Positions 1 through 9,983 of a stretch of 64,000 nt of DNA are shown piece by piece. The stretch's first letter is position 1. Each line of letters begins with the position of its first letter. The notes under the pieces were generated by a model that saw nothing but the letters and a program-made list of their open reading frames with translations, did no database searches and was not told where the DNA came from. The stretch comes from Blochmannia endosymbiont of Camponotus sp. (GTDB taxonomy: Bacteria; Pseudomonadota; Gammaproteobacteria; Enterobacterales; Enterobacteriaceae), in assembly GCF_023586365.1 (NCBI RefSeq), contig NZ_CP097759.1, forward strand, positions 248,001-312,000, in the 5' to 3' direction. The translations under genes were made by a program, and so were the position numbers.

Positions 1-748
1 ATTACGAATACTTAAAACCGTATGCCAAAGAACGCCAGTCATAATACTCCATGGACTTTTCGGTGATCTTAGTAATCTTGGTATTATTGTAAAAAGCATA
101 GCTCAATATTGCTGTGTCGTGCAAGTTGATTTACGTAATCATGGTCGTTCCCCTCATGAACGATCTATGAATTATTCAGTAATGGCACAAGATATCTTAG
201 ATTTGCTAGATCGTTTGTTAATAAACAAATGCATAATTATTGGTCACTCAATGGGTGGTAAAGTTGCTATGAAACTATGTATGCTGGCCCCTCAGCGTAT
301 AAGCAAAATCGTGGTTATTGATATAGCTCCAATAAAATACAATGCACATAATCACGATAATATTTTTCATGCAATTGAACGTGTTAATATATCTGGAGTG
401 AAAAATAGAAACGAAGCTGCGCATATTATGCAGCAATGTTGTGTCGACCAAACATTAATATTGTTTTTATTAAAATCTTTCCGTCAAGGATCTTGGGTTT
501 TTAATTTTTCGTCTATTAGAAATAATTATATTCATATTATTGATTGGAATACATACCAAACTTGGTGGGGTCCAGCATTGTTTATTAGGGGCGCATCATC
601 TTCGTATATTGATGATCGTTACTTGCACGATATTTACCATCAATTTCCTCAGGCGCACATCTGCATGATACCTAATGCAGGGCATTGGGTTCATTGGGAT
701 AATTCTGAGCATGTATTAAGTAAAATTCATGAATTTATTATCTATTAA
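1..748 (+). CDS. ybfF: YbfF-type alpha/beta hydrolase (esterase), 5' end outside window
   Basis: Partial gene: the frame is open from base 2 and the start lies left of the window; about 248 codons are visible against 254 residues in E. coli, so only a few N-terminal residues are missing. The product is an alpha/beta-hydrolase of the YbfF acyl-esterase family, a cytoplasmic enzyme that cleaves short and acyl-CoA-like esters in E. coli. Visible are the HGLFG oxyanion-hole motif, the nucleophile elbow GHSMGG (Ser) and the C-terminal GHWVHW motif with the catalytic His. It lies beside fldA, as in E. coli, where ybfE sits between them; ybfE is absent here. Family assignment is firm; the natural substrate is unknown. 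Confidence 0.9.
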   Translation, partial: LRILKTVCQRTPVIILHGLFGDLSNLGIIVKSIAQYCCVVQVDLRNHGRSPHERSMNYSVMAQDILDLLDRLLINKCIIIGHSMGGKVAMKLCMLAPQRISKIVVIDIAPIKYNAHNHDNIFHAIERVNISGVKNRNEAAHIMQQCCVDQTLILFLLKSFRQGSWVFNFSSIRNNYIHIIDWNTYQTWWGPALFIRGASSSYIDDRYLHDIYHQFPQAHICMIPNAGHWVHWDNSEHVLSKIHEFIIY

Positions 749-962
749 TTTTTCAATATATATCTTATTTGGTATTTTTTCAAATTTATATAATTACGAA
801 CAAATAATATTAATGATTAATTACAATTGATTAGCCATAATAATACAGGTACTATGAACATTGTAATTACGTTGATACTTTGGATGTGATATTGCGAAAT
901 TAGATGCGTTTTTATTGATAATAAAAATACAATTTATATTATAAATATAGGGTTAGAATACT

Positions 963-1490
963 ATGAAATCAGCGTTAGTAGGTATTTTTTTTAGTAGTGA
1001 TACAGGTAATACTGAAAAACTTGCTAAAATGATTCAAGCACAGTTAGGCAGGGATATCGCAGATATTTTTGATATAGCTATGAGCTCTAAAGAAGATATA
1101 GAAAGTTATGATAATTTATTATTTGGAATTCCTACTTGGTATTATGGAGAACCTCAATGTGATTGGGATACTTTTTTACCTGTGCTAAGAAATATTGATT
1201 TTTCTGGAAAAAAAGTAGCAATTTTTGGATGTGGAGATCAAGAAGATTATTCAGAATATTTTTGTGATGCAATGAGCATTTTGTACGATATTATTTTGAA
1301 AAACGGGGCTGTTGTTACAGGATCATGGCCCGCGTCTGGTTATCATTTCGACGCCTCAAAAAGTTTAATTAATGCAGATAAGTTTGTGGGATTAGCTATC
1401 GATGAAGATCGCCAACCTGAAATGACCGAGATTCGTGTACAACATTGGGTGAATCAAATTCGGAATGAAATGAATATTAACAACAAATAA
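963..1490 (+). CDS. fldA: Flavodoxin 1
   Basis: Long-chain flavodoxin of 175 residues (176 in E. coli), a soluble FMN electron carrier that feeds low-potential electrons to radical-SAM and Fe-S enzymes. The FMN phosphate loop SDTGNT is at residues 12-17; the flavin-stacking aromatics correspond to Trp59 (in PTWYYG) and Tyr96 (in GDQEDY). The long-chain insertion is present. The start at 963 gives full family length; the ribosome-binding site is only a weak GGGTTAG about ten bases upstream. The gene stands alone between ybfF and the convergent glnS. The near-complete conservation of the flavin site suggests a working protein. Confidence 0.97.
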   Translation: MKSALVGIFFSSDTGNTEKLAKMIQAQLGRDIADIFDIAMSSKEDIESYDNLLFGIPTWYYGEPQCDWDTFLPVLRNIDFSGKKVAIFGCGDQEDYSEYFCDAMSILYDIILKNGAVVTGSWPASGYHFDASKSLINADKFVGLAIDEDRQPEMTEIRVQHWVNQIRNEMNINNK

Positions 1491-1673
1491 AAATAATTAT
1501 ATTAATATTGTGCATAATACGATTAGGATTATTATAAATTACCTCTGAATATCATAATATAAGGGGTGTGATTGGTTTTATAGGCGCGCTATTATTATGG
1601 TTGTGGTCTAAGTTTATTGTTAATCAATAGAAAGATCTCCAGGTATAATTATAAACAATTTGAGTGTATTTAT

Positions 1674-3335
1674 TCAGTAATTTTTAGATTCTTTTAAGGT
1701 TACAGTTCTATTAAATACTAGATAAGATTTTTTAGAATAATGGCGATCTAGAATGAAATATCCTGATCGTTCAATTTGATAAGGACCAGAACTATAGGAG
1801 TGAATTATGTTTTCTTCGACAACTCCTTGAGAAATTATTAAAGAATTAGGATTGATATTGGCAAGCAAGTTTCTTGTAACAGCAGGATTGGGGTGAGTAA
1901 ATAATTTATCATATAGACGAAACTCAGCTGATATATTTCTTGTTGCCGATACCCAATGGATTACTCCAGTAATTTTTCTGCCATCCATTGGGTTTTTATG
2001 TAAAGTACATGGATCGTAACTGCAGTAAATACAAATGATATTCCCATTTTTGTCTTTTTTGATACCCTCTGCTTTTATAACATAAGCGTATCTTAATCGT
2101 ATCTCCTGCCCCAATGTTAATTTATAACATTTATTATTATTTAATATTTCGCAAAAATCAAAACGATCGATAAAAATTTCTTGACTAAAAATGACATGAC
2201 GAACCCCCATATCAGCGTTATTAGGATGATTTGGCATTTCTATTCTTTCTTCATATCCTACAGGTAAATTATTAATAACAATTTTCATTGGATTGATTAC
2301 CGCCATAAGTCGTGGAGCATGTTTGTTTAAATCTGAACGAATACATGATTCTAACAGTGATAATTCTATTTGACTTTCTTGTTTACTGATGCCGATACGA
2401 TGACAAAATTCACGAATTGATCTGGCTGTATATCCTCTGCGTCGTAATCCAGAAATAGTAGGCATTCGAGGATCATCCCATCCATCAACTATGTTTTTTG
2501 TAACTAATATGCTGAGTTTACGTTTAGATGTGATTATATATTTTAAGTTAAGTCGAGAAAATTCATATTGAGTAGGATGTGTATTTATATCAATATTATT
2601 TAATATCCAATTATATAAAATACGGTTCTCTTGGAATTCTAAAGTACACAAAGAATGAGTAATACCTTCTATTGCATCTGAAATACAATGACTAAAGTCG
2701 TATGTTGGGTAAATACACCAATTTTTTCCAATGCGATGATGCGGAGTGTATTTAATACGATATAATACCGGATCTCGCATCACCATAGAAGAGGAGGCCA
2801 TATTAATTTTAGCGCGTAAACAAGCCTCACCTTCTATAAAACCCCCATTTCGCATTTTAGAAAAATAAATCAAATTTTCTTTAATACTACGAGATCGGTA
2901 TGGGCTATTTTTACCAGAACGTGTCAATGTTCCCCGGTATTTTTTAATTTCATCTATGGATAATTCATCTACATATGCTAATCCTTTTTTAATTAATTTA
3001 ATAGCATAGTCATACAATTCTTCGCTATAATCCGATGAATAATGTACATCTCCATGCCACATAAATCCAAGCCATTGAATGTCATGTTTTATACCTTCAA
3101 CATATTCTTTGTGTTCTTTTTCTGGATTGGTATCATCAATTCGTAAATTGCACTGACCATGATAATATTGAGCAACACCAAAATTGAGGCAAATAGCTTT
3201 AGCATGTCCGATATGTAAATATCCATTAGGTTCCGGAGGAAATCGTGTGCGCACATCAGTATATTTTTTTGATTTCAAATCTTTATCAATAATATGGTTA
3301 ATAAAATTAGGTCGATGATTCATAATAATTTTCAT
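1674..3335 (-). CDS. glnS: Glutamine--tRNA ligase
   Basis: Class I aminoacyl-tRNA synthetase that charges tRNA-Gln, whose gene (glnU) lies 3.6 kb away. 553 residues, as in E. coli (554). The HIGH signature is at residues 41-44 in the [14 protein letters not shown] block, and the KMSKS equivalent reads ITSKRKL near residue 270 (MSKRKL in E. coli). The C-terminal two-barrel anticodon-binding domain is full length. The start at 3335 is supported by an AAGGA six bases upstream; the Met at residue 5 is an alternative without its own ribosome-binding site. Convergent with fldA. Direct Gln-tRNA charging is typical of gammaproteobacteria. Confidence 0.97.
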   Translation of the reverse strand: MKIIMNHRPNFINHIIDKDLKSKKYTDVRTRFPPEPNGYLHIGHAKAICLNFGVAQYYHGQCNLRIDDTNPEKEHKEYVEGIKHDIQWLGFMWHGDVHYSSDYSEELYDYAIKLIKKGLAYVDELSIDEIKKYRGTLTRSGKNSPYRSRSIKENLIYFSKMRNGGFIEGEACLRAKINMASSSMVMRDPVLYRIKYTPHHRIGKNWCIYPTYDFSHCISDAIEGITHSLCTLEFQENRILYNWILNNIDINTHPTQYEFSRLNLKYIITSKRKLSILVTKNIVDGWDDPRMPTISGLRRRGYTARSIREFCHRIGISKQESQIELSLLESCIRSDLNKHAPRLMAVINPMKIVINNLPVGYEERIEMPNHPNNADMGVRHVIFSQEIFIDRFDFCEILNNNKCYKLTLGQEIRLRYAYVIKAEGIKKDKNGNIICIYCSYDPCTLHKNPMDGRKITGVIHWVSATRNISAEFRLYDKLFTHPNPAVTRNLLANINPNSLIISQGVVEENIIHSYSSGPYQIERSGYFILDRHYSKKSYLVFNRTVTLKESKNY

Positions 3336-4257
3336 TTTTTATCCTTCTTTAATATACATCATCGTGACTAATCCGTAGATAATATATTTTTGTTATTTAG
3401 ATGATAATATTGAATTAAGATTCTTACATAAAAATATAAAAAATTTTTAATGAATATCATTCATATAACAATTATAACATGCGCTTACATAATGTGTTGA
3501 TAAGTGCATTAATTAAAATTTGAAAATATTTAACAGTGTTGTAATTGTCATTTAAAATGTGGATATATTCCTCAGAATCACTGCAATACAAATCAAGTAA
3601 TAATAAATTTTATTTTTATAATTAAGATGTCATATTTTACATATGAAAACCAATATAGATTGTATCTATGTATTTTTATATAAACATTATAGTCTTTGCA
3701 ATTATTTTATTTTAGATTAACAATCAGGTGATTCAGTAGATGTTCATTATCTACTCAGATTGAGAATAATATAAATGTTACTGCTTTGTTGTTAATTTTA
3801 CTATTTCTATATAAAATATACTCGTGTTAGTTTTATTGCGAGCAAAATAACGTTTTATGAAATAAATTAATCATAGATCTTTATTTGAAGACGGTTGTAA
3901 TAATCAGGAATATGTAATTTTTAAATAAATATAAGGATGTTTGCATAATGGAGATAAATGCATATACTTAAGCATTAAAATAATTGTGAAAATAATCATA
4001 CGTTAATTTACATGATTATTCGATGACTGATGGTACATGCAAGGAATTAATTACTTAATGCAGTAATATCTATTCTATATTCCTATGATTTGTTATCATT
4101 ACAGTATAGGGCTAATAAAATTATTATCTTTAATTTTAAAAAAGAGATCGTGTCACGCCCACAATTAACCGCATATATATGTATGCGTAAGCATTTTATT
4201 TAGTTTTGAATAATATAGGATGATTTATTATCAACTCAATTAAACAAGGATCTTTAT
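3336..4257. other. Long divergent spacer at the position of nagE
   Basis: A 0.9-kb A+T-rich spacer between divergent glnS and nagB. In E. coli this position holds nagE (N-acetylglucosamine PTS permease). I could not recognise any NagE-like reading frame on either strand, nor a tRNA or clear terminator; all frames are broken by frequent stops. An AAGGA about seven bases before the nagB ATG is the only recognisable element. Confidence 0.6.
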
Positions 4258-5061
4258 ATGAGAGTTATATTTTTGGATACCTCTGATCACGTTGCTCAAT
4301 GGGTTGCTCATTATGTTGTTTGCCGTATTAATTCTTTTCATCCTACCATCGACAATCCGTTTGTATTAGGTTTGCCTGCAGGTAGAACTCCAATAAAGAC
4401 TTATAAAAATATAATAGCACTGCATCGGTCTAATCAAGTAAGTTTTAAATACGTAGTAATATTTACTCTGGACGAATATCTTGGTTTATCTTGTACAGAT
4501 TCAAAAAGTTATTATACTTTCATACATACAAATTTTATTGATCATGTTGATATTCCTAAAGAAAATGTTTACGTTTTAAATGGAAATACCAACAATATCA
4601 AAGATGAATGTAAACGATATGAAGAAAAAATAAGATTATATGGGGGTATTCATTTGTTGATAGGAGGGGTTGGTAGTGATGGACATCTTGCTTTCAATGA
4701 ACCTGGTTCTTCCTTAACGTCCCGCACCAGACTTAAAAACTTAAGTAAAGAAACTCGCGTATCAAATGCTAAGTTTTTTAATAATAATATTGATTCTGTC
4801 CCTAAATTTGCGTTAACTATTGGAATTGCTACATTAATGGAGTCACGAGAAATAATAATAATAGCAACTGGAGTAGATAAAGCAGTAGCAGTACAAGCAG
4901 CAATTGAAGGCAATGTTAATCATATGTGGACTATTAGTTGTTTACAATTACATCCTAAATCAGTATTAGTATGCGATGAATTATCAACTATGGAATTAAA
5001 AATAAAAACGGTCAAGTATTTTCAAGAATTAGAAATAAATAACCGGACAATCATAATGTAG
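4258..5061 (+). CDS. nagB: Glucosamine-6-phosphate deaminase
   Basis: Converts glucosamine 6-phosphate to fructose 6-phosphate and ammonia. 267 residues (266 in E. coli), collinear throughout. Catalytic residues Asp72, Asp141, His143 and Glu148 are all present (LDEY, and [10 protein letters not shown]). Allosteric-site residues Ser151, Ser152, Arg158 and Lys160 are kept, but Thr161 is Asn. The phosphate-binding loop is changed from TGGTP to AGRTP (residues 41-45), placing Arg at position 43. Good AAGGA ribosome-binding site. nagA follows after ten bases, so the two are very probably co-transcribed. Neither nagE nor nagC is present in the window. Confidence 0.96.
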   Translation: MRVIFLDTSDHVAQWVAHYVVCRINSFHPTIDNPFVLGLPAGRTPIKTYKNIIALHRSNQVSFKYVVIFTLDEYLGLSCTDSKSYYTFIHTNFIDHVDIPKENVYVLNGNTNNIKDECKRYEEKIRLYGGIHLLIGGVGSDGHLAFNEPGSSLTSRTRLKNLSKETRVSNAKFFNNNIDSVPKFALTIGIATLMESREIIIIATGVDKAVAVQAAIEGNVNHMWTISCLQLHPKSVLVCDELSTMELKIKTVKYFQELEINNRTIIM

Positions 5062-5071
5062 TATCTAAAAT

Positions 5072-6232
5072 ATGTATGCTTTAATTAATAGCACAATATA
5101 TACCGGTAAGGAAATTCTTGAGAATCATGCGCTTATCGTTTCTAAGAATATGATTAAAGCTATTTGCTTGAATAGCGAGTTACCTAAAAACATAGATGTA
5201 CATGATTTATCAGGATTTTTATTGACACCTGGATTTATAGATTTACAAATTAATGGGTGCGGCGGTGTACAATTTAACGATCATATGAATGCAATATCAA
5301 TATGTACACTGCAGAAAATGCAGATAACTAACCAATTTTCAGGGTGTACTAGTTTTCTTCCAACATTGATTACTAGCAATAATGTTTTGATGCAACGAGC
5401 TATTGATGTCATGCGTGTTTTTTTATCTAAAAATAAAAATCAAGCCTTAGGATTACACTTGGAAGGGCCATTCTTAAATTCTATAAAAAGAGGTATACAT
5501 AACCCGATATTGATTCGTTTGCCGACAAAAGAGATGATAAGTTATCTGTGTGAGAATAGTGATGTTATCAGAAAGATAACTCTTGCCCCTGAACAATTGG
5601 ATATGACATTTATTCAAAAATTAAAAAAATCAGGTATTTGTGTTGCAATTGGGCATTCTAACGCTACTTATGAACAAACACGATTGAGTTTTTCATATGG
5701 TGTTAGTTTTGGAACCCATTTATTTAATGCGATGCCTCCGTTAATTGCTCGTGAACCTGGTGTTATAGGAGCTATTTTCGATGTACCAGAAATATATTGC
5801 AGTGTTATAGCAGACGGGTTGCATGTTCATTGGGCTAATATTAGATATGCTAAAAAAATTAAAGGAGATCGTTTAATTTTAGTGACTGATGCCACTAGTC
5901 CTGCGGGATCTAATAAGATTAGATCCCGTTTTCTTTTTTCTAACAAAACTATATATCATCATAATAACATATGTGTGGATGATAAAGGTATACTTAGTGG
6001 ATCGACTTTAACGATGATTCAAGCAATAAAAAACAGTGTTAGATATGCTGGAATACCATTAGATGAAGCTGTGCGTATGGCTACTTTATATCCAGCCAAA
6101 GCTATCGGGATGGACCATTGTTTAGGTAGCTTAGAAACAAATAAGATTGCTAATTTAACCGTTTTTAATACAGACTATCAAATAAAAAAAACCATAGTTA
6201 ATGGAAAAATAGTGAATACATCATTGTCATAA
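5072..6232 (+). CDS. nagA: N-acetylglucosamine-6-phosphate deacetylase
   Basis: Amidohydrolase that removes acetate from GlcNAc-6-phosphate, giving the substrate of NagB. 386 residues (382 in E. coli). The metal and catalytic residues line up at E. coli numbers: Glu131 in HLEGPF, His195 in GHSNAT, His216 in THLFNAM, and the catalytic Asp273 in VTDATSPAG. It is the second gene of a nagBA unit. With no PTS importer here the source of GlcNAc-6-phosphate is not evident; cell-wall recycling or host amino sugar are possibilities (inference). Confidence 0.96.
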   Translation: MYALINSTIYTGKEILENHALIVSKNMIKAICLNSELPKNIDVHDLSGFLLTPGFIDLQINGCGGVQFNDHMNAISICTLQKMQITNQFSGCTSFLPTLITSNNVLMQRAIDVMRVFLSKNKNQALGLHLEGPFLNSIKRGIHNPILIRLPTKEMISYLCENSDVIRKITLAPEQLDMTFIQKLKKSGICVAIGHSNATYEQTRLSFSYGVSFGTHLFNAMPPLIAREPGVIGAIFDVPEIYCSVIADGLHVHWANIRYAKKIKGDRLILVTDATSPAGSNKIRSRFLFSNKTIYHHNNICVDDKGILSGSTLTMIQAIKNSVRYAGIPLDEAVRMATLYPAKAIGMDHCLGSLETNKIANLTVFNTDYQIKKTIVNGKIVNTSLS

Positions 6233-6586
6233 ATTCGACTACATATAGACGTTATGCTTAAATCAATGTTCATTCATGACAGAATATTTTATTTCATTAA
6301 TGATTTTTTATATTAAACTGATAATTTAAAATTTTTATTACCTATAAATCATGCGTTACTTTACTCATATGTGAATAACACTGAACTATTATGTGAAATA
6401 GCTTTCATAATAAATCTGTCTATGCAGACGCATTCTATTTTTTTCTTCAATCAATCAAATTATAGTTATTTTTATATGAGTGTGCTCATAAAGTAAAGCA
6501 TATAATTTTATAATTTTTTTTGAAATAAGATTATGAGTTTATATAAAAATTAAAAAATATACCCATTTTATATACATAAAAGAAAG
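6233..6586. other. Spacer nagA to tRNA cluster
   Basis: About 350 bases between nagA and the tRNA promoter. In E. coli nagC, nagD and asnB lie here; no remnant was recognised. It contains only small imperfect hairpins (for example one with TGAAA/TTTCA arms near 6393-6407 and ATGAG/CTCAT near 6476-6489), neither followed by a convincing T-run. Confidence 0.5.
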
Positions 6587-6616
6587 TTGACGGGTATTTT
6601 ATAATTGTTGCATAAT
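6587..6616 (+). promoter_or_regulatory. Probable sigma-70 promoter of the Met-Leu-Gln tRNA cluster
   Basis: TTGACG at 6587-6592 and CATAAT at 6611-6616 with an 18-base spacer, about 64 bases upstream of the first tRNA. The -35 box matches the consensus at five of six positions and the -10 at five of six. It is the only good match in the spacer and points at the tRNA genes. An overlapping TAATAT two bases further is an alternative -10. Confidence 0.6.
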
Positions 6617-6679
6617 ATAACATGAATTTATGTGTTTTGGTTAGTAATTGGATCATGATATAAGACAACGAAAAATATT

Positions 6680-6753
<74 letters not shown>

Positions 6754-6777
6754 TTTATGCAATCGGATAGGCACAAA

Positions 6778-6859
6778 GCGGGAGTGGCGAAATAGGTAGA
6801 CGCGTCAGAATTAGGATCTGATACTGAGAAGTATGCGAGTTCAAGTCTCGCCTCCCGTA
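6778..6859 (+). tRNA. leuW: tRNA-Leu (TAG)
   Basis: 82-base class II tRNA with a long variable arm, matching E. coli leuW. Anticodon TAG (in ATTAGGA), reading CUN codons. Acceptor GCGGGAG pairs with CTCCCGT, again leaving a G1-U72 wobble; the discriminator A73, needed by LeuRS, is present. CCA is not encoded (TGT follows). It lies 24 bases after tRNA-Met and is probably processed from the same transcript. Confidence 0.96.
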
Positions 6860-6940
6860 TGTTGTTTATTTAAATGGGTATAAAAAAGAAATATATAAAT
6901 AAATATAGAAATATACATGAGTAAGTATATTAACTATGAA

Positions 6941-7012
6941 TGGGGCATAGCCAAACGGTAAGGCAGCGGGTTTTGATCCCGCCATTCCCAGGTTCGAATC
7001 CTGGTGCCCCAG
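6941..7012 (+). tRNA. glnU: tRNA-Gln (TTG)
   Basis: 72-base cloverleaf matching E. coli glnU/glnW. Anticodon TTG in TTTTGAT. The acceptor stem TGGGGCA/TGCCCCA keeps the weak U1-A72 pair and G73 that GlnRS uses for recognition. CCA is not encoded (TGG follows). In E. coli the operon holds seven tRNAs (metT-leuW-glnU-glnW-metU-glnV-glnX); only the first three remain here in the same order. Confidence 0.96.
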
Positions 7013-7253
7013 TGGTTTTTCACGTCATTATATTTAAACAACGAATATAAAATGTTGCGAGTTTAGAGTCTAAATCATTTTCATTAATGATTATTAAAGG
7101 ATGAATAATCAAAATATATTTAAGTAGGAAGCATTTTTTTTGCGTATCTAATGCATATAGAAATATAGGTGTAGGCGTTTATTTTGTAGTTAAATTTAAG
7201 ATGAATTAATATCTTACTATACTAGTACAATATCTCAATACTGTAATATATTC

Positions 7254-8424
7254 TTATATACCTAAAGCATATTTTAGTATTTGTTTTTTTAGATACAAGG
7301 AGCGTTCAACTGTCATAAATGCAATGTTCCTAGCTATTTTTAGTGGCAGGTAATTATTATGAAAAACAACGTATAACCAATCTATACATGATTGCATGAG
7401 GAACGAATCATATTTACGGCTTTTTTGATAGGATGTCAGCACTTCTAAAATACTCGAATACTCGTCAAAAACACGTGAATTAATTAATAATTGTGATAAA
7501 CTGATGACATCACGAAGCCCTAAATTTATCCCTTGTCCTGATAAAGGATGTAAAGAGTGCGCAGCATCTCCAACTAATGCGCCTCCTGGAGTTGTGTAGT
7601 TGCGTGCACACTGACGAATCAGTGGCACTGCAGTCATATTGTGTAACTTAACGTTACCTAGTTGTTTTTGAAAATTATTCTCTATTTCTTTTTCCAACAT
7701 TGCTACAGGTAATCGCTGTAACTCCTGAATACGATCGGGAGTGTTATACCACATTAAGGATCCCCAATGATTATATAGAGGTAAAAATCCTATAGGACCA
7801 CAAGGAGTAAATATTTGCCAAATTGTTCCACTTTTGCATTTGTCTGTTTTAATGGTGAGTAGCATACAAAATTGATGATATTTCCAACCAATTACCCCGA
7901 TTCCCAATATTTTTCGAATTTGAGAATAAGTTCCATCAGCTCCTATTAATAAACGACTAATAATTACTACACCATTATCAAGAATACATCGCCAACAAAA
8001 ACCGTCATAATGTGTGGATAATAATATAGATGGGCAATATAATGTTATTGTTTTAAAGTTTAAGAAATCTTCCCAAAGCGCTGATTTTAAACGATCATTT
8101 TCAATAATGCACCCCATTGTGGATACCCCTGCAGAAATGGCATGAAAAATTACTTTTGATGATGGGCATTCCCATACTTCTAGGCGGTGATATGGTGTAC
8201 AAAAATCGGAAGGAATTTTTTCCCATATATTAATTTGTTTCAAGAATTCTATTGAAGCATAATTAATAGCAGCAACTCGAATATGCGGTTTTTTTTTTCA
8301 TTGGAACAGGAGGTGTATGATCTACTATGATTACTTTAATACCAGATTTAGCAAGACGTAATGCTAAAGATGCACCTATGATACCAGCACCAAATATTAA
8401 TACATCACAGAATAATTTATTCAT
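7254..8424 (-). CDS. ubiF: UbiF, 3-demethoxyubiquinol 3-hydroxylase, frameshifted in an A10 run
   Basis: FAD monooxygenase that performs a late ring hydroxylation in ubiquinone synthesis. The ATG at 8424 opens a frame with the FAD-binding motif GAGIIG, but it stops after 54 codons. A +1 shift inside an A10 run (8289-8298) joins it to the second frame, which carries the motif HIRVAAIN, the GADG motif and the GDAAHSLHPLSGQG motif and ends at 7254. With nine A's the product would be 389 residues (391 in E. coli) and collinear from end to end, with no other lesion. Either it is a very young pseudogene, or polymerase slippage on the A-run restores some full-length enzyme, as reported for poly(A) frameshifts in insect endosymbionts. 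Same position as in E. coli (tRNA cluster - ubiF - miaB - ybeZ); miaB is gone. Confidence 0.85.
8289..8298 (-). other. A10 homopolymer that breaks the ubiF frame
   Basis: Ten A's on the ubiF coding strand directly after an ATG codon (ATG-A10-CCGCAT). Nine A's would read Lys-Lys-Lys-Pro-His-Ile-Arg and join both halves of UbiF. It could be a real indel, a sequencing error, or a site of transcriptional slippage. Confidence 0.8.
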
Positions 8425-8890
8425 GATATTTTATGATCTATATAAAAGTTAATCTGTATATAAGTATATTTTTAATGATGTTAAGATTTTATGCAAGCAA
8501 TATTAATTTATTTAAGTAATCGGCATATAACATATAGGAGTTGCAAATTAAACAAATATTTAAAAATTTAAAGATTTAATTGCAATCGTATGTCCTTGAC
8601 ATACGATTGCAATTGTTGTAATATTTAATACATTACTAATGTATTAATGTAAATTAATAATTAAGTTCATCGTTGTTTATATTTTTTAAAATATTAATAT
8701 ACTGATCATTATTTATTTTTAAAATTTAAAGCATGTATTTAAAAGCGTGAAATATGTTGAAATTTTTTCATCACTTATGATGATGAATTTGTTTGTTTTA
8801 AAATAATGTTACATTTTGTATGTAATATATTTGATTTAATGTAAGTGTTTTTATAAATTATTTTTATTCTGATTAATTTAGGAGTGATGT
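8425..8890. other. Divergent spacer ubiF/ybeZ (miaB position)
   Basis: 466 A+T-rich bases where E. coli carries miaB. No MiaB-like sequence was recognised. The spacer contains one perfect 17-bp hairpin (8578-8614) and, at its right end, the AGGAG ribosome-binding site of ybeZ. Confidence 0.6.
8578..8614. repeat. Perfect 17-bp inverted repeat with 3-base loop
   Basis: Left arm AATTGCAATCGTATGTC (8578-8594), loop CTT, right arm its exact complement (8598-8614). It lies between two divergent genes, where no terminator is needed, and lacks a following T-run. Possible roles are a leftover terminator of the lost miaB, a protein-binding palindrome, or an RNA hairpin in the ybeZ leader about 280 bases upstream of the start. 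Confidence 0.85.
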
Positions 8891-9880
8891 TTGAATTTAG
8901 AAACTAAAGAAATTAGATTACAACCAGCAAATAATAAACGATTGATCAGTTTATGCGGACCTTTTGATGATAATTTGAAGCAATTAGAATCTCAATTGAA
9001 TATTACCATCAATAGGCGCGATAATTTTTTTAGATTAATAGGAACATCAGTATCAGTTAATGCTGCTACTAATGCTTTGGTATCTCTATATTCGGACACA
9101 GAGACCGAATGCGGTGTGATTCATGACATTGATCCAGAGCAAGTATATTTGACTATTAAACAAATCCAGATACTACAAACCCAATATAAATGTACAAAAG
9201 CAATTCGTAATACCCTGATACAAATTGAAACAAAACATGGGACAATAAAGCCTCGTACAAAAAACCAATCAAAATATATTTATAATATTTTTAATCATGA
9301 TATCACTTTCGGAATAGGACCGGCTGGGACTGGGAAAACGTATCTAGCTATAGCTGCTGCGGTAGGTCTATTAGAGAGTAAAAAAAATCAGCATATTGTT
9401 TTAACTCGTCCTGCTATTGAAGCAGGAGAAAAATTAGGTTTTTTACCGGGTGATCTTAATCAGAAATCTGATCCTTATGTGCGTCCATTATATGATGCTT
9501 TATTTAATATACTTGGGCGCGAAAAAGTAGATCAATTGATACAAAAGAATATAATAGAAGTAGCTCCATTAGCTTATATGCGCGGACGTACATTAAACGA
9601 TTCTGTCATTATTCTTGATGAAAGTCAAAATACGACTATTACTCAAATGAAGATGTTTTTAACCCGCATTGGATTTCGTTCTACAGTAATTATTACTGGA
9701 GATATCACTCAAATTGATTTACCATCTAATCAATCATCTGGTTTAACACATGCTATTGAAGTTTTACCCGTAATTCAAGATATTAGTTTTAATTTTTTTA
9801 CTAAAGAAGATTCAGTACGTCATGCTATAGTAAGTCGCATAATAGATGCTTACGAAGCATGGGATAAGAAAAAGGATTAA
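8891..9880 (+). CDS. ybeZ: PhoH-like ATPase YbeZ
   Basis: Cytoplasmic P-loop ATPase of the PhoH family, thought to work with the rRNA endonuclease YbeY in ribosome or RNA metabolism. 329 residues (346 in E. coli; the charged C-terminal tail is shorter). N-terminal KH-like region about 10-70, Walker A GPAGTGKT at 143-150, Walker B with Asp243-Glu244 in ILDESQNTT. The start is TTG at 8891, chosen because an AGGAG lies six to seven bases upstream and the protein then begins MNLETKEI, aligning with E. coli MNIDTREI. First gene of the forward cluster ybeZ-ybeY-ybeX-lnt, as in E. coli. Confidence 0.95.
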   Translation: MNLETKEIRLQPANNKRLISLCGPFDDNLKQLESQLNITINRRDNFFRLIGTSVSVNAATNALVSLYSDTETECGVIHDIDPEQVYLTIKQIQILQTQYKCTKAIRNTLIQIETKHGTIKPRTKNQSKYIYNIFNHDITFGIGPAGTGKTYLAIAAAVGLLESKKNQHIVLTRPAIEAGEKLGFLPGDLNQKSDPYVRPLYDALFNILGREKVDQLIQKNIIEVAPLAYMRGRTLNDSVIILDESQNTTITQMKMFLTRIGFRSTVIITGDITQIDLPSNQSSGLTHAIEVLPVIQDISFNFFTKEDSVRHAIVSRIIDAYEAWDKKKD

Positions 9881-9983
9881 ATATACATCTCAAAATACAC
9901 ATGAGAATGATTGCAAATTAGATTGTAAATAAAATAAATAGTAGCGATTTGAATAATTATTAATCATAACCAAGGATTAATGG

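Noticed and set aside
3336..4257. Remnant of nagE on the reverse strand
   Set aside because: No PTS-like residues or open stretch could be recognised.
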